DNA of 64,000 bases, taken from contig NZ_JAUGZK010000016.1 of the NCBI RefSeq assembly GCF_036327005.1, positions 1 through 64,000 on the forward strand. Reading direction: 5' to 3'. The position numbers and the translations under genes were made by a program. The notes under the pieces are model-generated. The model saw only the letters and a program-made list of their open reading frames with translations, had not been told where the DNA came from and did not search any database. This DNA is from Alkalimonas mucilaginosa. Its GTDB lineage: Bacteria; Pseudomonadota; Gammaproteobacteria; Enterobacterales; Alteromonadaceae. Positions 8,093-17,434 of this stretch are shown piece by piece. Each line of letters opens with the position of its first letter. The first letter of the stretch is position 1.

Positions 8093-8327
8093 AGCAGCTC
8101 GGTGTGTTTTCTGTGTAAAGCTTAAGAGGTTTCGCCCGGCATTGTTATTGCTCTGATGGAAGTGGGAGCTACCCCGGAGTGGGTAGCTGTTGGCTGCAAA
8201 AACGCATTTCTTTGCGCTGGATCAAGTAAGGTCAGAGGCAGGTCAGTACCATGCCTGCCTGCATCTGTGCTTTTGGGTATTCAAGATGCAGACTTTAGCC
8301 CATTAACCCGGATCAAAGAGACAAGCC
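8093..8327. other. Intergenic region between the riboswitch and trhP
   Basis: No gene seen. It must hold both divergent promoters, but no box pair is convincing. Two hairpins on the trhP side may be leader structures: AGCTACCC/GGGTAGCT (8167-8174 and 8181-8188), and GGCAGG/CCTGCC further right. No T run follows either. Confidence 0.4.
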
Positions 8328-9650
8328 ATGCAGTATCAGCCACCTGAATTGTTATCACCAGCCGGCAGTTTAAAAGCCATGCGGCTGGCCTTTGCCTATG
8401 GCGCCGATGCAGTCTACGCCGGCCAGCCGCGTTTTAGTTTGCGGGTGCGCAACAACGAATTTGACTTGGCCACCCTGGCCACTGGCATTGGTGAAGCGCA
8501 TCAGCTCGGTAAGAAGTTCTATGTGGTGGTCAATATTGCGCCGCACAACAGCAAGCTGACGCGTTTTGTCGAGGACATGGCGCCGGTGGTGGCGCTGGAG
8601 CCGGATGCGCTGATCGTATCGGATCCCGGCGTGATTTACCTGCTAAAGCAGCACTTTCCTAAGATGCCACTGCATTTGTCGGTGCAGGCCAATACGGTGA
8701 ACTGGGCCGCGGTCAAATTTTGGCAGGCGCAAGGCGTGGAGCGGGTGATTTTATCGCGCGAGCTGGCGGTGGAAGAGATTGCGGAAATTCGTCGCCAGGT
8801 ACCCGAGATGGAGCTGGAAGTCTTTGTGCACGGTGCCTTGTGCATGGCCTATTCTGGTCGTTGCCTGTTATCCGGTTACATCAATAAACGCGACCCAAAC
8901 CAGGGAACCTGCACCAATGCCTGCCGCTGGAGCTATCAGGTGCATCCGGCCACCGAAGATGCGGTCGGCCAGTTTACCCCTGTCCCAAAGCAGCCAGTGA
9001 CAGAGCCGGTGTTGATTGAAGAGCAGGGCCGCCCCGGTGAGCTGATGGCGATGGAAGAAGACGAGCATGGCAGTTACATCTTGAACTCAAAAGATCTGCG
9101 AGCGATTGCCCATGTTAAAGCCCTGACCGAGATGGGGGTGCAGTCGCTGAAAATCGAAGGCCGCACCAAGTCGCCTTATTATGTTGCCCGCACTGCTCAG
9201 GTGTACCGCCGGGCCATTGACGATGCGGTGGCTGGCAAAGACTTTGATACCAGCTTGCTGCAGGAGCTCGATGGCATGGCCAATCGCGGTTTTACCGAAG
9301 GCTTTTTACGTCGTCACCTGCCGCAAGAGCTGCAAAACTATCAGACCAGCCATAGTGTCGGACAGCAGCAGTTGGTCGGTGAGTTTATCGGGGAGGCCGA
9401 TGCGGACGGTTTTGCGCTGGTGGAGGTTAAAAACCAGTTTGCCGTTGGCGATCAACTGGTGCTGATGAGCCCGCTGGGCAATCAAGCCTTTGTGCTTGAG
9501 GCGCTGCGCGATCAGCAAAACCACGACTTGCTGTTAGCCCCCGGAGCTTGTTATCAACTGAAAGTGAAGCTGCCGCTGCAACAGTCGTTGCAGCACGCGA
9601 TGCTGCTGAAACAGCTGCAGCCAGTGCAGCAGGATTTGGCCCGGGTTTAG
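8328..9650 (+). CDS. trhP: U32 family tRNA hydroxylation protein TrhP
   Basis: Homolog of E. coli TrhP (YegQ), a U32-family protein needed for prephenate-dependent 5-hydroxyuridine formation at the tRNA wobble position. The U32 signature EVFVHGALCMAYSGRCLLS is complete (about residues 163-182), followed by further conserved Cys residues (GTCTNACRW) that may bind an iron-sulfur cluster, and by SLKIEGRTKSPYYVA. Length (440 aa) fits. The gene stops four bases inside the convergent DUF1289 gene. Confidence 0.9.
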   Translation: MQYQPPELLSPAGSLKAMRLAFAYGADAVYAGQPRFSLRVRNNEFDLATLATGIGEAHQLGKKFYVVVNIAPHNSKLTRFVEDMAPVVALEPDALIVSDPGVIYLLKQHFPKMPLHLSVQANTVNWAAVKFWQAQGVERVILSRELAVEEIAEIRRQVPEMELEVFVHGALCMAYSGRCLLSGYINKRDPNQGTCTNACRWSYQVHPATEDAVGQFTPVPKQPVTEPVLIEEQGRPGELMAMEEDEHGSYILNSKDLRAIAHVKALTEMGVQSLKIEGRTKSPYYVARTAQVYRRAIDDAVAGKDFDTSLLQELDGMANRGFTEGFLRRHLPQELQNYQTSHSVGQQQLVGEFIGEADADGFALVEVKNQFAVGDQLVLMSPLGNQAFVLEALRDQQNHDLLLAPGACYQLKVKLPLQQSLQHAMLLKQLQPVQQDLARV

Positions 9651-9898
9651 CTTAAGCGGGCCTTGACTTTGGCGGCCTGCCATTCCGCCTGGGTAATGGC
9701 TGTGGTCGCTATATCGTTGTGGTTCAGGCTGGCATACTGCTGCTTTCGCTCGGCCACCCGTTGCATAATGTCGTTGAGTTCTGCAGCGGTTTTTCGGTTC
9801 CAGTTGGCAATTTCAGTGATATGCCGGTAGCAACCGATGCACACTTTGTGTGTATCCAGCTTGCAACAAGCAATGCAGGGCGAGTCAATCGTGCTCAT
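9647..9898 (-). CDS. DUF1289 family protein
   Basis: An 83-residue protein with the DUF1289 cysteine pattern (PCIACCKLD, then VCIGCYRHITEIANW), possibly binding a metal or iron-sulfur cluster. Its start lies 14 bases inside the end of the upstream response regulator gene, suggesting translational coupling. Function is unknown. Confidence 0.8.
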   Translation of the reverse strand: MSTIDSPCIACCKLDTHKVCIGCYRHITEIANWNRKTAAELNDIMQRVAERKQQYASLNHNDIATTAITQAEWQAAKVKARLS

Positions 9899-10565
9899 GG
9901 CCGGACAATGCCTTATTCACCGGTGGTTCCAGCGTTAAGCGCTGAGCCTGGATCACGACCTGGGTACGGTTGGTACAACCCAGTTTGCGAAAAATCGCTG
10001 TGATATGGGCTTTGACGGTTGCTTCAGAAATAGCTAAATCGTAGGCAATTTGTTTATTAAGCCAGCCTTCCGTCAGGTAGTACAACACCTTGTATTGCTG
10101 ATTCGTCAGCTGTGCAACCCGGGCGGCTAAGTCCAAATCTTCGCCCTGACTTTCCTGCTCTTGCAAAGCCTTTTGCATGGAGGCTGGTACCCAAAGCTCA
10201 CCAGCCAGCACTTCTTTTAAGGCGTCGCTGATTTGTGCCGGATTGGCAGATTTTGGGATATAGGCCGAAGCGCCAAAGGAAATCACCCGTTTCACCACAT
10301 CCAGCTCTTCACTGGCGGAAATCACTACGATAGGTAACGTAGGGTAGTTCTTGCGCAGCTGGATCAGGCCTAAAAAACCACAGTTACCGGGCATATGCAA
10401 ATCCAGCAACAGCAAGTCGGTGTCGGGATGTTGCTCCAGTGCCTGGCAAGTCGATTCAAAAGAGTCGGTTTCGATGGTTGCTTTGGTACTGAAGGTATTG
10501 CTGATGGCATTGATCAGCGCATTGCGAAACAGGGGGTGGTCGTCTGCCACGATCAATTTGGCCAT
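9885..10565 (-). CDS. LuxR-family response regulator, CrbR/ErdR-like
   Basis: A 226-residue two-component regulator. The receiver has the acidic pair DD near the N-terminus, the phosphate acceptor Asp in LLLLDLHMPG, Ser in VVISAS and Lys in IPKS. The C-terminus is a LuxR/GerE helix-turn-helix (GWLNKQIAYDLAISEATVKAHITAIFRKLG). It lies directly downstream of acs. Regulators of this type (CrbR in Vibrio, ErdR/AgmR in Pseudomonas) control acs; assigning that role here is inference from position and type. No partner kinase is adjacent. Confidence 0.88.
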   Translation of the reverse strand: MAKLIVADDHPLFRNALINAISNTFSTKATIETDSFESTCQALEQHPDTDLLLLDLHMPGNCGFLGLIQLRKNYPTLPIVVISASEELDVVKRVISFGASAYIPKSANPAQISDALKEVLAGELWVPASMQKALQEQESQGEDLDLAARVAQLTNQQYKVLYYLTEGWLNKQIAYDLAISEATVKAHITAIFRKLGCTNRTQVVIQAQRLTLEPPVNKALSGHEHD

Positions 10566-10613
10566 GCTTCCTCGTCTTTATTATTGTATTTTCTTCGGCT
10601 TAGTATAGAACCA

Positions 10614-10634
10614 AAGGCCGCAAAATGCGGCCTT
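10614..10634 (-). terminator. Hairpin between acs and the response regulator gene
   Basis: A perfect 8-bp stem, AAGGCCGC against GCGGCCTT with a 5-base loop, lies 35 bases after the acs stop. The following minus-strand bases are only moderately T-rich, so partial termination is likely and the regulator may also have its own promoter. Confidence 0.5.
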
Positions 10635-10668
10635 GATGTATACAGCGTGAGACAACGGACTGTCCCTG

Positions 10669-12621
10669 TTAACGATTTAACCTGTTTTCAATCAATTGAT
10701 CAACTACTGATGGATCGGCCAGAGTGGAAATATCACCCAACTGGTCGTGTTCATTGGCTGCAATCTTACGCAAGATACGGCGCATGATTTTACCTGAGCG
10801 CGTTTTTGGTAAGCCCTGAGGAGCCCACTGGATAATATCAGGTGAAGCGATAGGCGATATTTCCTGCCGTACCCAGGCGCGGACTGCTTTGGTTAGATCG
10901 TCGGAAGGTTCAACACCAACGCGTGGCGTGACATACACATAAATGCCCTGGCCCTTGATGTCATGTGGGTAGCCGACCACGGCCGCTTCGGCGATGGCAT
11001 CGTGGGCCACCAGGCAGCTTTCAATCTCAGCAGTACCCAGACGATGACCTGAAATGTTCAGTACATCGTCAACCCGGCCGGTTAGCCAATAATAGCCATC
11101 TTCATCACGGCGGGCACCATCACCGGTAAAGTAGGTGCCTTGGTAGGTGCTGAAATAGGTTTGCTCAAAACGCTCATGATCACCAAAGACTGTGCGCATC
11201 TGGCCTGGCCAGCTATCCAGGATCACCAGATTACCTTCGGCTGCTCCTTCTTGCTGTTTACCTTCGTTATCGACAATGGCAGGTTTTACGCCAAAGAATG
11301 GTCGGGTAGCAGAGCCTGGCTTTAATGCAGTGGCGCCGGGCAGAGGCGTGATCAGGATACCTCCTGTCTCTGTTTGCCACCAGGTATCGACAATAGGGCA
11401 ATTGCCATGACCAAACTTTTCGTGGTACCAGCTCCAGGCTTCGGGGTTAATGGGTTCACCCACACTGCCTAAGGTACGTAATGTATTGAGTTGGGCACCT
11501 GCAACCGGCGCCTCACCATGCGCCATCAGCGCCCGGATCGCGGTAGGGGCAGTGTACAGAATATTGACCTGATATTTGTCAATGATTTGTGCCATCCGTT
11601 TCACCGATGGATAGGTTGGAACCCCTTCAAACAGCACACTGCTGGCACCATTGGCCAATGGGCCATAGACAATGTACGTGTGGCCGGTGACCCAACCGAC
11701 ATCGGCTGCACACCAGTAAATATCGCCGGGGTGGTAATCAAAGACATACTGATGGGTCATTGAAGCCCAGACCATGTAACCACCAGTGGTGTGCAACACC
11801 CCCTTTGGTTTGCCGGTAGAACCCGAGGTGTAGAGTATAAAGAGAGGGTCTTCAGCACTCATTGGTTCTGGCTCACAGTGTTTCGACTGTTTGGCCAGCA
11901 GCTCGTGGTACCAGACATCACGGCCTGGGTGCTCATCAATGTTGTCGCCTACATGCTTTACTACAATCACATGTTGCACGGGGCTGGCTTTACCCAGATG
12001 CGCCAAAGCCCGGTCGGTATTGTCTTTCAGCGGAGTTAAGCGGCTGCCCCGCGGGGCCTGATCGGAAGTAATCACCAGTTTGGAATCACAGTCCTGGATC
12101 CGGCTGCCCAATGCATCGGGGGAGAAACCCGCAAAGACTACAGAGTGCACAGCGCCAATCCGGGCACAGGCCAAGATAGCCACTACAGCTTCCGGGATCA
12201 TTGGCATGTAGATGGTAACTCTGTCACCTTTCACCACACCAAGAGATTTCATGCCATTAGCCAACTGACAAACTTGCTCGTACAGCTCCTGGTAGCTAAC
12301 ATTCTTTTGTACGCCTGGCTCATCCCCTTCCCAGAAATAGGCGATGTCGTTGGCTTTGTGTGGCAGGTGACGATCCAGGCAGTTGTAGCTGGCATTTAGT
12401 ACGCCGTCTTCAAACCATTTAATACTGATGTTGCCTGGCTGGTAGCTGGTATTTTTCACCTTGGTGTAGGGTGTGAACCAGTCGATGCGCTTACCATGCT
12501 CAGCCCAGAACGACTGCGGATCCTGCACCGACTGTTGATACATCCGCTGATAGGCTTCGTTATCAATCAAACAGCGTGCTTCGGCGGCCGCTGGAACCGG
12601 GTAAAGACTCGGCTGTGTCAT
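10669..12621 (-). CDS. acs: Acetyl-CoA synthetase, AMP-forming
   Basis: Activates acetate to acetyl-CoA with ATP through acetyl-AMP. All core ANL-family motifs are present: the P-loop YTSGSTGKPKG, DTWWQTETGG, the hinge TGRVDDVLNISGHR, and KTRSGKIMRR whose Lys is the acetylation-regulated residue. Length (650 aa) is typical. It is divergent from the DcaP-like porin gene, and both could draw on the same 257-bp control region. The ribosome site GGGGAC precedes the ATG. Confidence 0.97.
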   Translation of the reverse strand: MTQPSLYPVPAAAEARCLIDNEAYQRMYQQSVQDPQSFWAEHGKRIDWFTPYTKVKNTSYQPGNISIKWFEDGVLNASYNCLDRHLPHKANDIAYFWEGDEPGVQKNVSYQELYEQVCQLANGMKSLGVVKGDRVTIYMPMIPEAVVAILACARIGAVHSVVFAGFSPDALGSRIQDCDSKLVITSDQAPRGSRLTPLKDNTDRALAHLGKASPVQHVIVVKHVGDNIDEHPGRDVWYHELLAKQSKHCEPEPMSAEDPLFILYTSGSTGKPKGVLHTTGGYMVWASMTHQYVFDYHPGDIYWCAADVGWVTGHTYIVYGPLANGASSVLFEGVPTYPSVKRMAQIIDKYQVNILYTAPTAIRALMAHGEAPVAGAQLNTLRTLGSVGEPINPEAWSWYHEKFGHGNCPIVDTWWQTETGGILITPLPGATALKPGSATRPFFGVKPAIVDNEGKQQEGAAEGNLVILDSWPGQMRTVFGDHERFEQTYFSTYQGTYFTGDGARRDEDGYYWLTGRVDDVLNISGHRLGTAEIESCLVAHDAIAEAAVVGYPHDIKGQGIYVYVTPRVGVEPSDDLTKAVRAWVRQEISPIASPDIIQWAPQGLPKTRSGKIMRRILRKIAANEHDQLGDISTLADPSVVDQLIENRLNR

Positions 12622-12878
12622 AACTGTGTCCCCATTAGTTTTCTAATCAAAAATAAAGAACTTATGTTCTAACCAATAACAGCGCGGAAAGAAATTAGAC
12701 CATTGTCTAGCTTGTTGAGATTCAGGCTAGAATGCGGCAAAAAATGGTTGTAACGACTTTAGCAGTTGATGCGACTAAAGGCTAATTGCAGAATGAGAAG
12801 CCCTGAACCAACCTTAGCCATGGTAAATAGCTCAGAAAACAATCGCACCAATAAGACAAGAAAACCAGGGAGCACCGC
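12622..12878. other. Divergent control region between acs and the DcaP-like porin gene
   Basis: A 257-bp region with no gene. A short inverted repeat TAGAC-CATT-GTCTA is seen near its centre and could be a regulator site. I cannot assign promoter boxes with confidence. Confidence 0.35.
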
Positions 12879-14042
12879 ATGAAACAACTACCTTTTGCCT
12901 GTACCTTACTGGCAACAAGTATGACGCTTGGCTTGAGCCAGGCCCAGGCATCTTTTACCGTAGGCAATACCGACATCAGTTTTGGTGGTTTTGTGAAGCT
13001 GGATGTAATGCTGAACGATACACCGGACGGCAATCTGGCCACTGGTATTGGTCGGGATTTTTATATTCCTTCACTTACGCCTGTGGATGGGGAAGGCGAA
13101 AGTACAAAGTTTGATATGCATGCCCGCCAGTCGCGGTTCTTCTTTACCACCCAAACCAAACTTGAGAATGGTAAAACCATCGGTGGGCGATTGGAGTTTG
13201 ATATGATGTCGACTCCAGGGGGGGATCAGCGTATTTCCAATGGCTATTCGCCTGGGATCCGCCATGCATTTTTTACCTACGACAAATGGTTGTTTGGCCA
13301 GACCTGGTCCACCTTTATGGACCTGACCTCTTTGCCGGAAAGTGTCGACTTTGTTGGTAATACCGATGGTCAGATTTTCGTGCGGCAGCCGCAAATTCGT
13401 TACACCCATGGCAACTTCCAGTTTGCCATTGAAAATCCGGAAAGTACCATTACTCCACACTTAGGCGGGACACGTATCGTCAGCGATGACAATACCATGC
13501 CGGATCTGGTGGCACGTTACAATCACAAAGGGGACTGGGGCAGTCTGTCGGTATCAGGTTTAGTACGGCAATTGGCGTATGAGGACAGAGCCTTGCAAAT
13601 TGACGACAGCGTGATGGGGTATGGTGTATCGGTGACTGGTAAAGTGATGGTGTCCGATACCAATGATATTCGCTTTACGTTGAATACCGGCAAAGGCTTA
13701 GGCCGCTACATTGGTTTAAACACATCCAATGGAGCTGTGCTGGATGCCAATGGCGAATTACACGCTATTAAATCAACTGGTTTTACTGCCGCTTACCGCC
13801 ATGTTTGGGATGCGCACTGGCGTACCAACCTGATTTATGCCACTTTACGGGTAGATAATGATACTGACCTGACGGGGGTTGGGGCTACCAAGAGCACCGA
13901 AAGCCTGGCGGCCAACATGATTTACCAGGCATCACGGCATTTGCAATTTGGTCTGGAATTCCGTCATGCCACCCGTAAACTGGAATCAGGCGTCGATGGC
14001 GATTTAAACCGGCTGCAGTTTATGGCGAAATACGACTTTTAA
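12879..14042 (+). CDS. DcaP-like outer-membrane porin
   Basis: A 387-residue outer-membrane protein with a Sec signal (MKQLPFACTLLATSMTLGLSQAQA). The mature part opens with FGGFVKLDVM and contains RQSRFFF, GGRLEFDMM and GQTWSTFMDL, typical of the DcaP family of trimeric porins for dicarboxylates and other organic acids. It ends in an aromatic residue after beta strands (LQFMAKYDF), as expected for a beta-barrel. Its position opposite acs suggests uptake of short organic acids, but the substrate is an inference. Confidence 0.8.
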   Translation: MKQLPFACTLLATSMTLGLSQAQASFTVGNTDISFGGFVKLDVMLNDTPDGNLATGIGRDFYIPSLTPVDGEGESTKFDMHARQSRFFFTTQTKLENGKTIGGRLEFDMMSTPGGDQRISNGYSPGIRHAFFTYDKWLFGQTWSTFMDLTSLPESVDFVGNTDGQIFVRQPQIRYTHGNFQFAIENPESTITPHLGGTRIVSDDNTMPDLVARYNHKGDWGSLSVSGLVRQLAYEDRALQIDDSVMGYGVSVTGKVMVSDTNDIRFTLNTGKGLGRYIGLNTSNGAVLDANGELHAIKSTGFTAAYRHVWDAHWRTNLIYATLRVDNDTDLTGVGATKSTESLAANMIYQASRHLQFGLEFRHATRKLESGVDGDLNRLQFMAKYDF

Positions 14043-14080
14043 AAAGCTGCATGATTTCTAAATGCGCTTACTTTTGCAAT

Positions 14081-14107
14081 AATAGCGGCTGATGCCGCTA
14101 TTTTTTT
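14081..14107 (+). terminator. Terminator of the DcaP-like porin gene
   Basis: The stem ATAGCGGC/GCCGCTAT with a TGAT loop is followed by seven T, 38 bases after the porin stop. It is a strong rho-independent terminator. Confidence 0.9.
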
Positions 14108-14118
14108 GATGATGCCTT

Positions 14119-14790
14119 ATGACGCCTGCTGCCACCGATCTTGCTGTTCTTCCCGCCACCCATCAAGCATACCAGTTGCTGTTTCAGGATGAGCACCTGT
14201 TGGTGGTGAACAAACCATGCAAATTATTGACCGTACCAGGCCGACATCCGGACAATCAGGATTGCTTGATCAAGCGGGTACAACAAGAATTTCCAACAGC
14301 TGCCGTGGTGCACCGGCTGGATTATGACACCAGTGGGCTGTTGGTATTGCCGCTGCATCCTGCAGCGTTATCAGCCATTAGTAAGCAATTTCAGGCCCGA
14401 GTGGTCAAAAAGAGTTATCTGGCAGTCGTTGCTGGTCAGTGGCGGCAAGCACATGGCCGGATTGATTTACCAATAGCTCCGGATGCTGAAAACCGGCCAC
14501 GTTACAAAGTTTGCCCGGCAGGCAAGGCTTCAGTCACCGATTTTGAATTGCTGTCTTATCAGGCGGATATGGATTGCAGCCGAATCCGGCTGCACCCTGT
14601 AACCGGGCGATCCCATCAGTTGCGATTGCATACAGCGGCGTACGGACATCCGATCCTGGGCGACCCATTTTACGCGGCTAAAGCAGTTCAGGCGCAAAGC
14701 GATCGCCTGTTGCTGCATGCAGCGACACTGACATTGTTTCATCCGGTAAGCCAGAAAGCCTTAACCTTTACGGCTGAGGCTGACTTTTAA
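14119..14790 (+). CDS. rluA: Pseudouridine synthase RluA
   Basis: Dual-specificity pseudouridine synthase acting in E. coli on 23S rRNA U746 and tRNA U32. The catalytic Asp lies in VVHRLDYDTSG. VNKPCKLLTVPG, the VVKKSYLAVVAG segment and TGRSHQLRLH followed by GHPILGDPFY match E. coli RluA closely, as does the final AEADF. Length (223 aa) fits RluA and not the longer RluC/RluD, since no S4 domain is present. Confidence 0.85.
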   Translation: MTPAATDLAVLPATHQAYQLLFQDEHLLVVNKPCKLLTVPGRHPDNQDCLIKRVQQEFPTAAVVHRLDYDTSGLLVLPLHPAALSAISKQFQARVVKKSYLAVVAGQWRQAHGRIDLPIAPDAENRPRYKVCPAGKASVTDFELLSYQADMDCSRIRLHPVTGRSHQLRLHTAAYGHPILGDPFYAAKAVQAQSDRLLLHAATLTLFHPVSQKALTFTAEADF

Positions 14791-14919
14791 TGCGGGCTGG
14801 TCGCACTCCAACGCTGGTCGCAATCATCACCCCTTTTATCTTCACGGCATTGTGAGCCAGCCGGCTGCTTGTTAGCATAGCATTGCATTGTTTTTTCCAT
14901 AAAATGAGAATCAAACGCC

Positions 14920-17391
14920 ATGATACGAATCCTCTGTACCTTTGCCCTGTTGTTGCTGGTGCTGCCATTTGGCGCACTGGCCGCTCCCCAGACTGTGAAA
15001 GCAGAGCAGGTGCTGTTTCTTGGTCCTTTGCCAGCTTTTGCCTCCGAGCAGTTGCAGCAAAGCGGCAAAGCGAAACAGCAGCGCCAGCAAGTACTGCGTT
15101 TGCTGGAGCGTCAGCCCATCCCCGAAGCTGGTCGTTCAGTCGAGCTGTTTGGGCAGCGTTTGCAATGGCGGCAGTTGACACCGACTGAAGCTGCCGAGGC
15201 CGGCCCTGGTGTTTGGTTTGTTCAACTGCAACACGATGCTTTTTTAAAAGGCAAACTGGAGATCTCAGGTTTGCAAGCCCCTCAGCTGTACCTGAATTTT
15301 CAGCCAAAAAATGGCGTCAGTACCGAGCTTGCTTTGGCAACAGGCTGGCAGCAGTTAATCCTTTTTACCGATGGTCGCGATGCGCAAGACGATGTGCAAC
15401 TGCAACTGACCAGCCAGAATGAGGTTCAGGCTCAGTTTCGTTTGGCGGCGCAAGAGCCGGTGAACAATCGTCAGTTAACCAATGCTGAAACCATCACGCA
15501 GTTAGCATTATCGCCGGATACCAATTGGATGTTGCTGAGTTTTAGTGGCCGCTCGGATGTAAGTGACGTACAACTGCAACGGACGGAGCTGCGCGACGTC
15601 AGCCGCAACCAGGTGCAGCATAGCTGGAGCGGCCAGGTGTTAAGCCGGGCCGCTTTTAGCCCGGACAATCAGTGGCTAAGCTACATTGCCAACAATACGC
15701 TGTGGCTGATGAACCTGAACACTGGTGAACTGCGTTCTTTGTTGGAAAACCAAAGCGGTCTGGGCCAATATCGTTGGGCCCCTGATAGCAACAGCATTTT
15801 GTTGCAATGGACAGAGCCCGATACCAGTCTGCAGCAAGCCAAAGCTAAAATGTACCGCGCACTGGAAGATCGCTGGCGTGGCTACCGTGATACCAGCCGT
15901 CTGTTTCAACTGGACATCGCCAGCGGCCTGGTACGAGCCCTTACCACCGATGCCAACAGCAGCACCTTAAGCGATGTGCGGCCTGATGGTAAGGCTTTGC
16001 TCTATACCCAAAGAGTCAATGACCGTACTGCTGCACCGCATGCCAGCACAGCTTTGTTTGAGCTGGATTTAACCAGCCTGCAAAGCCGCGAAATTGGTAC
16101 TTTTCAGCATCTGAACCAGGTGCAATACCACCGGAATCAACTGCTGGTTGTTGCCGGCCCGAACTTTGCCGCTGGCGCAGGAGTTAACTTGCCGTCGGAG
16201 GATTACATTGCCAATGATTACGATGGTCAGTTGTATCTGATGGATGCAGATGGCGGCCATATTCAGCCCTTGTCGAAGGACTTTAACCCTGCCATTAGTT
16301 CTGTTGCGGTGAATGCACGTGGCCAGGTTATTGCTCTGGTCAACGAAGGCGACCGCTCAGCACTGTACAACGTAGATACCAACCGGCAACGCTTTCAGAA
16401 GCTGGCGTTATCTCTGGATGTGATTGAACGGTTTGAACTGGCCAATGACCGGGGAGCCACTGTGTTGGCTGTTGGCTCTGGTGTGGCGACACCGCAGCAA
16501 CTTGAGCTGGTCAGGCCTGGTCAGCGCCGCGCCACTGTGCTGCATAGCAGTACTGCCTTGTACCAGCATACGCAACTTGGTGAGGTGCGCGATTTCCATG
16601 TCGAGAATCCGCAAGGTGACCGCATTGAAGGCCGTTATTACCTGCCGCCGGATTTTGACGCCGGTAACAAATACCCAACCATCGTGTATTACTATGGTGG
16701 CACGACTACGGTGAATCGCCAGTTTACCGGTCGCTACCCGTTTCATCATTGGGCTGCCAATGGCTACATTGTCTATGTAGTGCAGCCACGCGGGACTATT
16801 GGCTATGGTCAGCGCTTTTCGGCGTTGCATGTAAATGCCTGGGGTAAATACACCGCCGATGACATTATCTATGCCACCGAACGTTTTGTCGCCGAGCATG
16901 ATTTTGTGGATGGCAAACGGCTAGGCAATATTGGCGCGTCCTACGGTGGTTTTATGACCATGTATCTGGCCACACAAACCGATCTCTTTGCTGCATCCAT
17001 TTCCCATGCCGGCATCAGTGCTCTGAGCTCGTACTGGGGGCAGGGCTGGTGGGGGTTCCTGTATTCAGGTATTGCCAGCCGCGATAGTTTTCCCTGGAAC
17101 AATCATGAGCTTTATGTTGGTCAGAGCCCCTTGTATATGGCTGATAAAATCACGACGCCATTGCTGCTGATCACTGGCGATTCCGATGTTAATGTGCCGG
17201 CTGGTGAATCACAGCAAATGTTTACAGCATTGAAATTGCTGGGGCGTGAAGTAGCACTGGTTGAGATCCCAGGCGAAGATCACCACATTATTGATCGTGA
17301 AAAGCGCTATGTCTGGTGGGATCATCTGTTGGCCTGGTTCGATAAGCATCTAAAAGATCAGCCTGACTGGTGGCAGCAGTTAAGTGACTAA
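14920..17391 (+). CDS. Secreted S9 family peptidase (prolyl oligopeptidase/DPP type)
   Basis: An 823-residue serine peptidase with a signal peptide (MIRILCTFALLLLVLPFGALAA), a long beta-propeller region (about residues 190-520) and a C-terminal alpha/beta-hydrolase domain. The catalytic Ser is in GASYGGFM, the Asp in TGDSDVNVP and the His in GEDHHIID. PTIVYYYGG and the RGTIGYGQRF segment are usual for this family. It probably cleaves peptides in the periplasm. It is monocistronic, ending in a strong terminator. Confidence 0.88.
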   Translation: MIRILCTFALLLLVLPFGALAAPQTVKAEQVLFLGPLPAFASEQLQQSGKAKQQRQQVLRLLERQPIPEAGRSVELFGQRLQWRQLTPTEAAEAGPGVWFVQLQHDAFLKGKLEISGLQAPQLYLNFQPKNGVSTELALATGWQQLILFTDGRDAQDDVQLQLTSQNEVQAQFRLAAQEPVNNRQLTNAETITQLALSPDTNWMLLSFSGRSDVSDVQLQRTELRDVSRNQVQHSWSGQVLSRAAFSPDNQWLSYIANNTLWLMNLNTGELRSLLENQSGLGQYRWAPDSNSILLQWTEPDTSLQQAKAKMYRALEDRWRGYRDTSRLFQLDIASGLVRALTTDANSSTLSDVRPDGKALLYTQRVNDRTAAPHASTALFELDLTSLQSREIGTFQHLNQVQYHRNQLLVVAGPNFAAGAGVNLPSEDYIANDYDGQLYLMDADGGHIQPLSKDFNPAISSVAVNARGQVIALVNEGDRSALYNVDTNRQRFQKLALSLDVIERFELANDRGATVLAVGSGVATPQQLELVRPGQRRATVLHSSTALYQHTQLGEVRDFHVENPQGDRIEGRYYLPPDFDAGNKYPTIVYYYGGTTTVNRQFTGRYPFHHWAANGYIVYVVQPRGTIGYGQRFSALHVNAWGKYTADDIIYATERFVAEHDFVDGKRLGNIGASYGGFMTMYLATQTDLFAASISHAGISALSSYWGQGWWGFLYSGIASRDSFPWNNHELYVGQSPLYMADKITTPLLLITGDSDVNVPAGESQQMFTALKLLGREVALVEIPGEDHHIIDREKRYVWWDHLLAWFDKHLKDQPDWWQQLSD

Positions 17392-17404
17392 AACCCGCTC
17401 TCTG

Positions 17405-17434
17405 ATCCACTGCTCAGGCAGTGGATTTTTTTTT
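17405..17434 (+). terminator. Terminator of the S9 peptidase gene
   Basis: A perfect 9-bp stem ATCCACTGC/GCAGTGGAT with a TCAG loop, followed by eight more T. The last codons of the convergent rhombosortase gene lie inside it. Confidence 0.92.

Noticed and set aside
10569..10610. Separate promoter for the response regulator gene (TACAAT/TATACT-like boxes)
   Set aside because: No matching -35 box at a proper distance; boxes are common in such A+T-rich gaps.
14768..15307. Antisense open frame (179 codons) across the start of the first S9 peptidase
   Set aside because: It overlaps a convincing signal peptide and start of the real gene; composition is that of a shadow frame.
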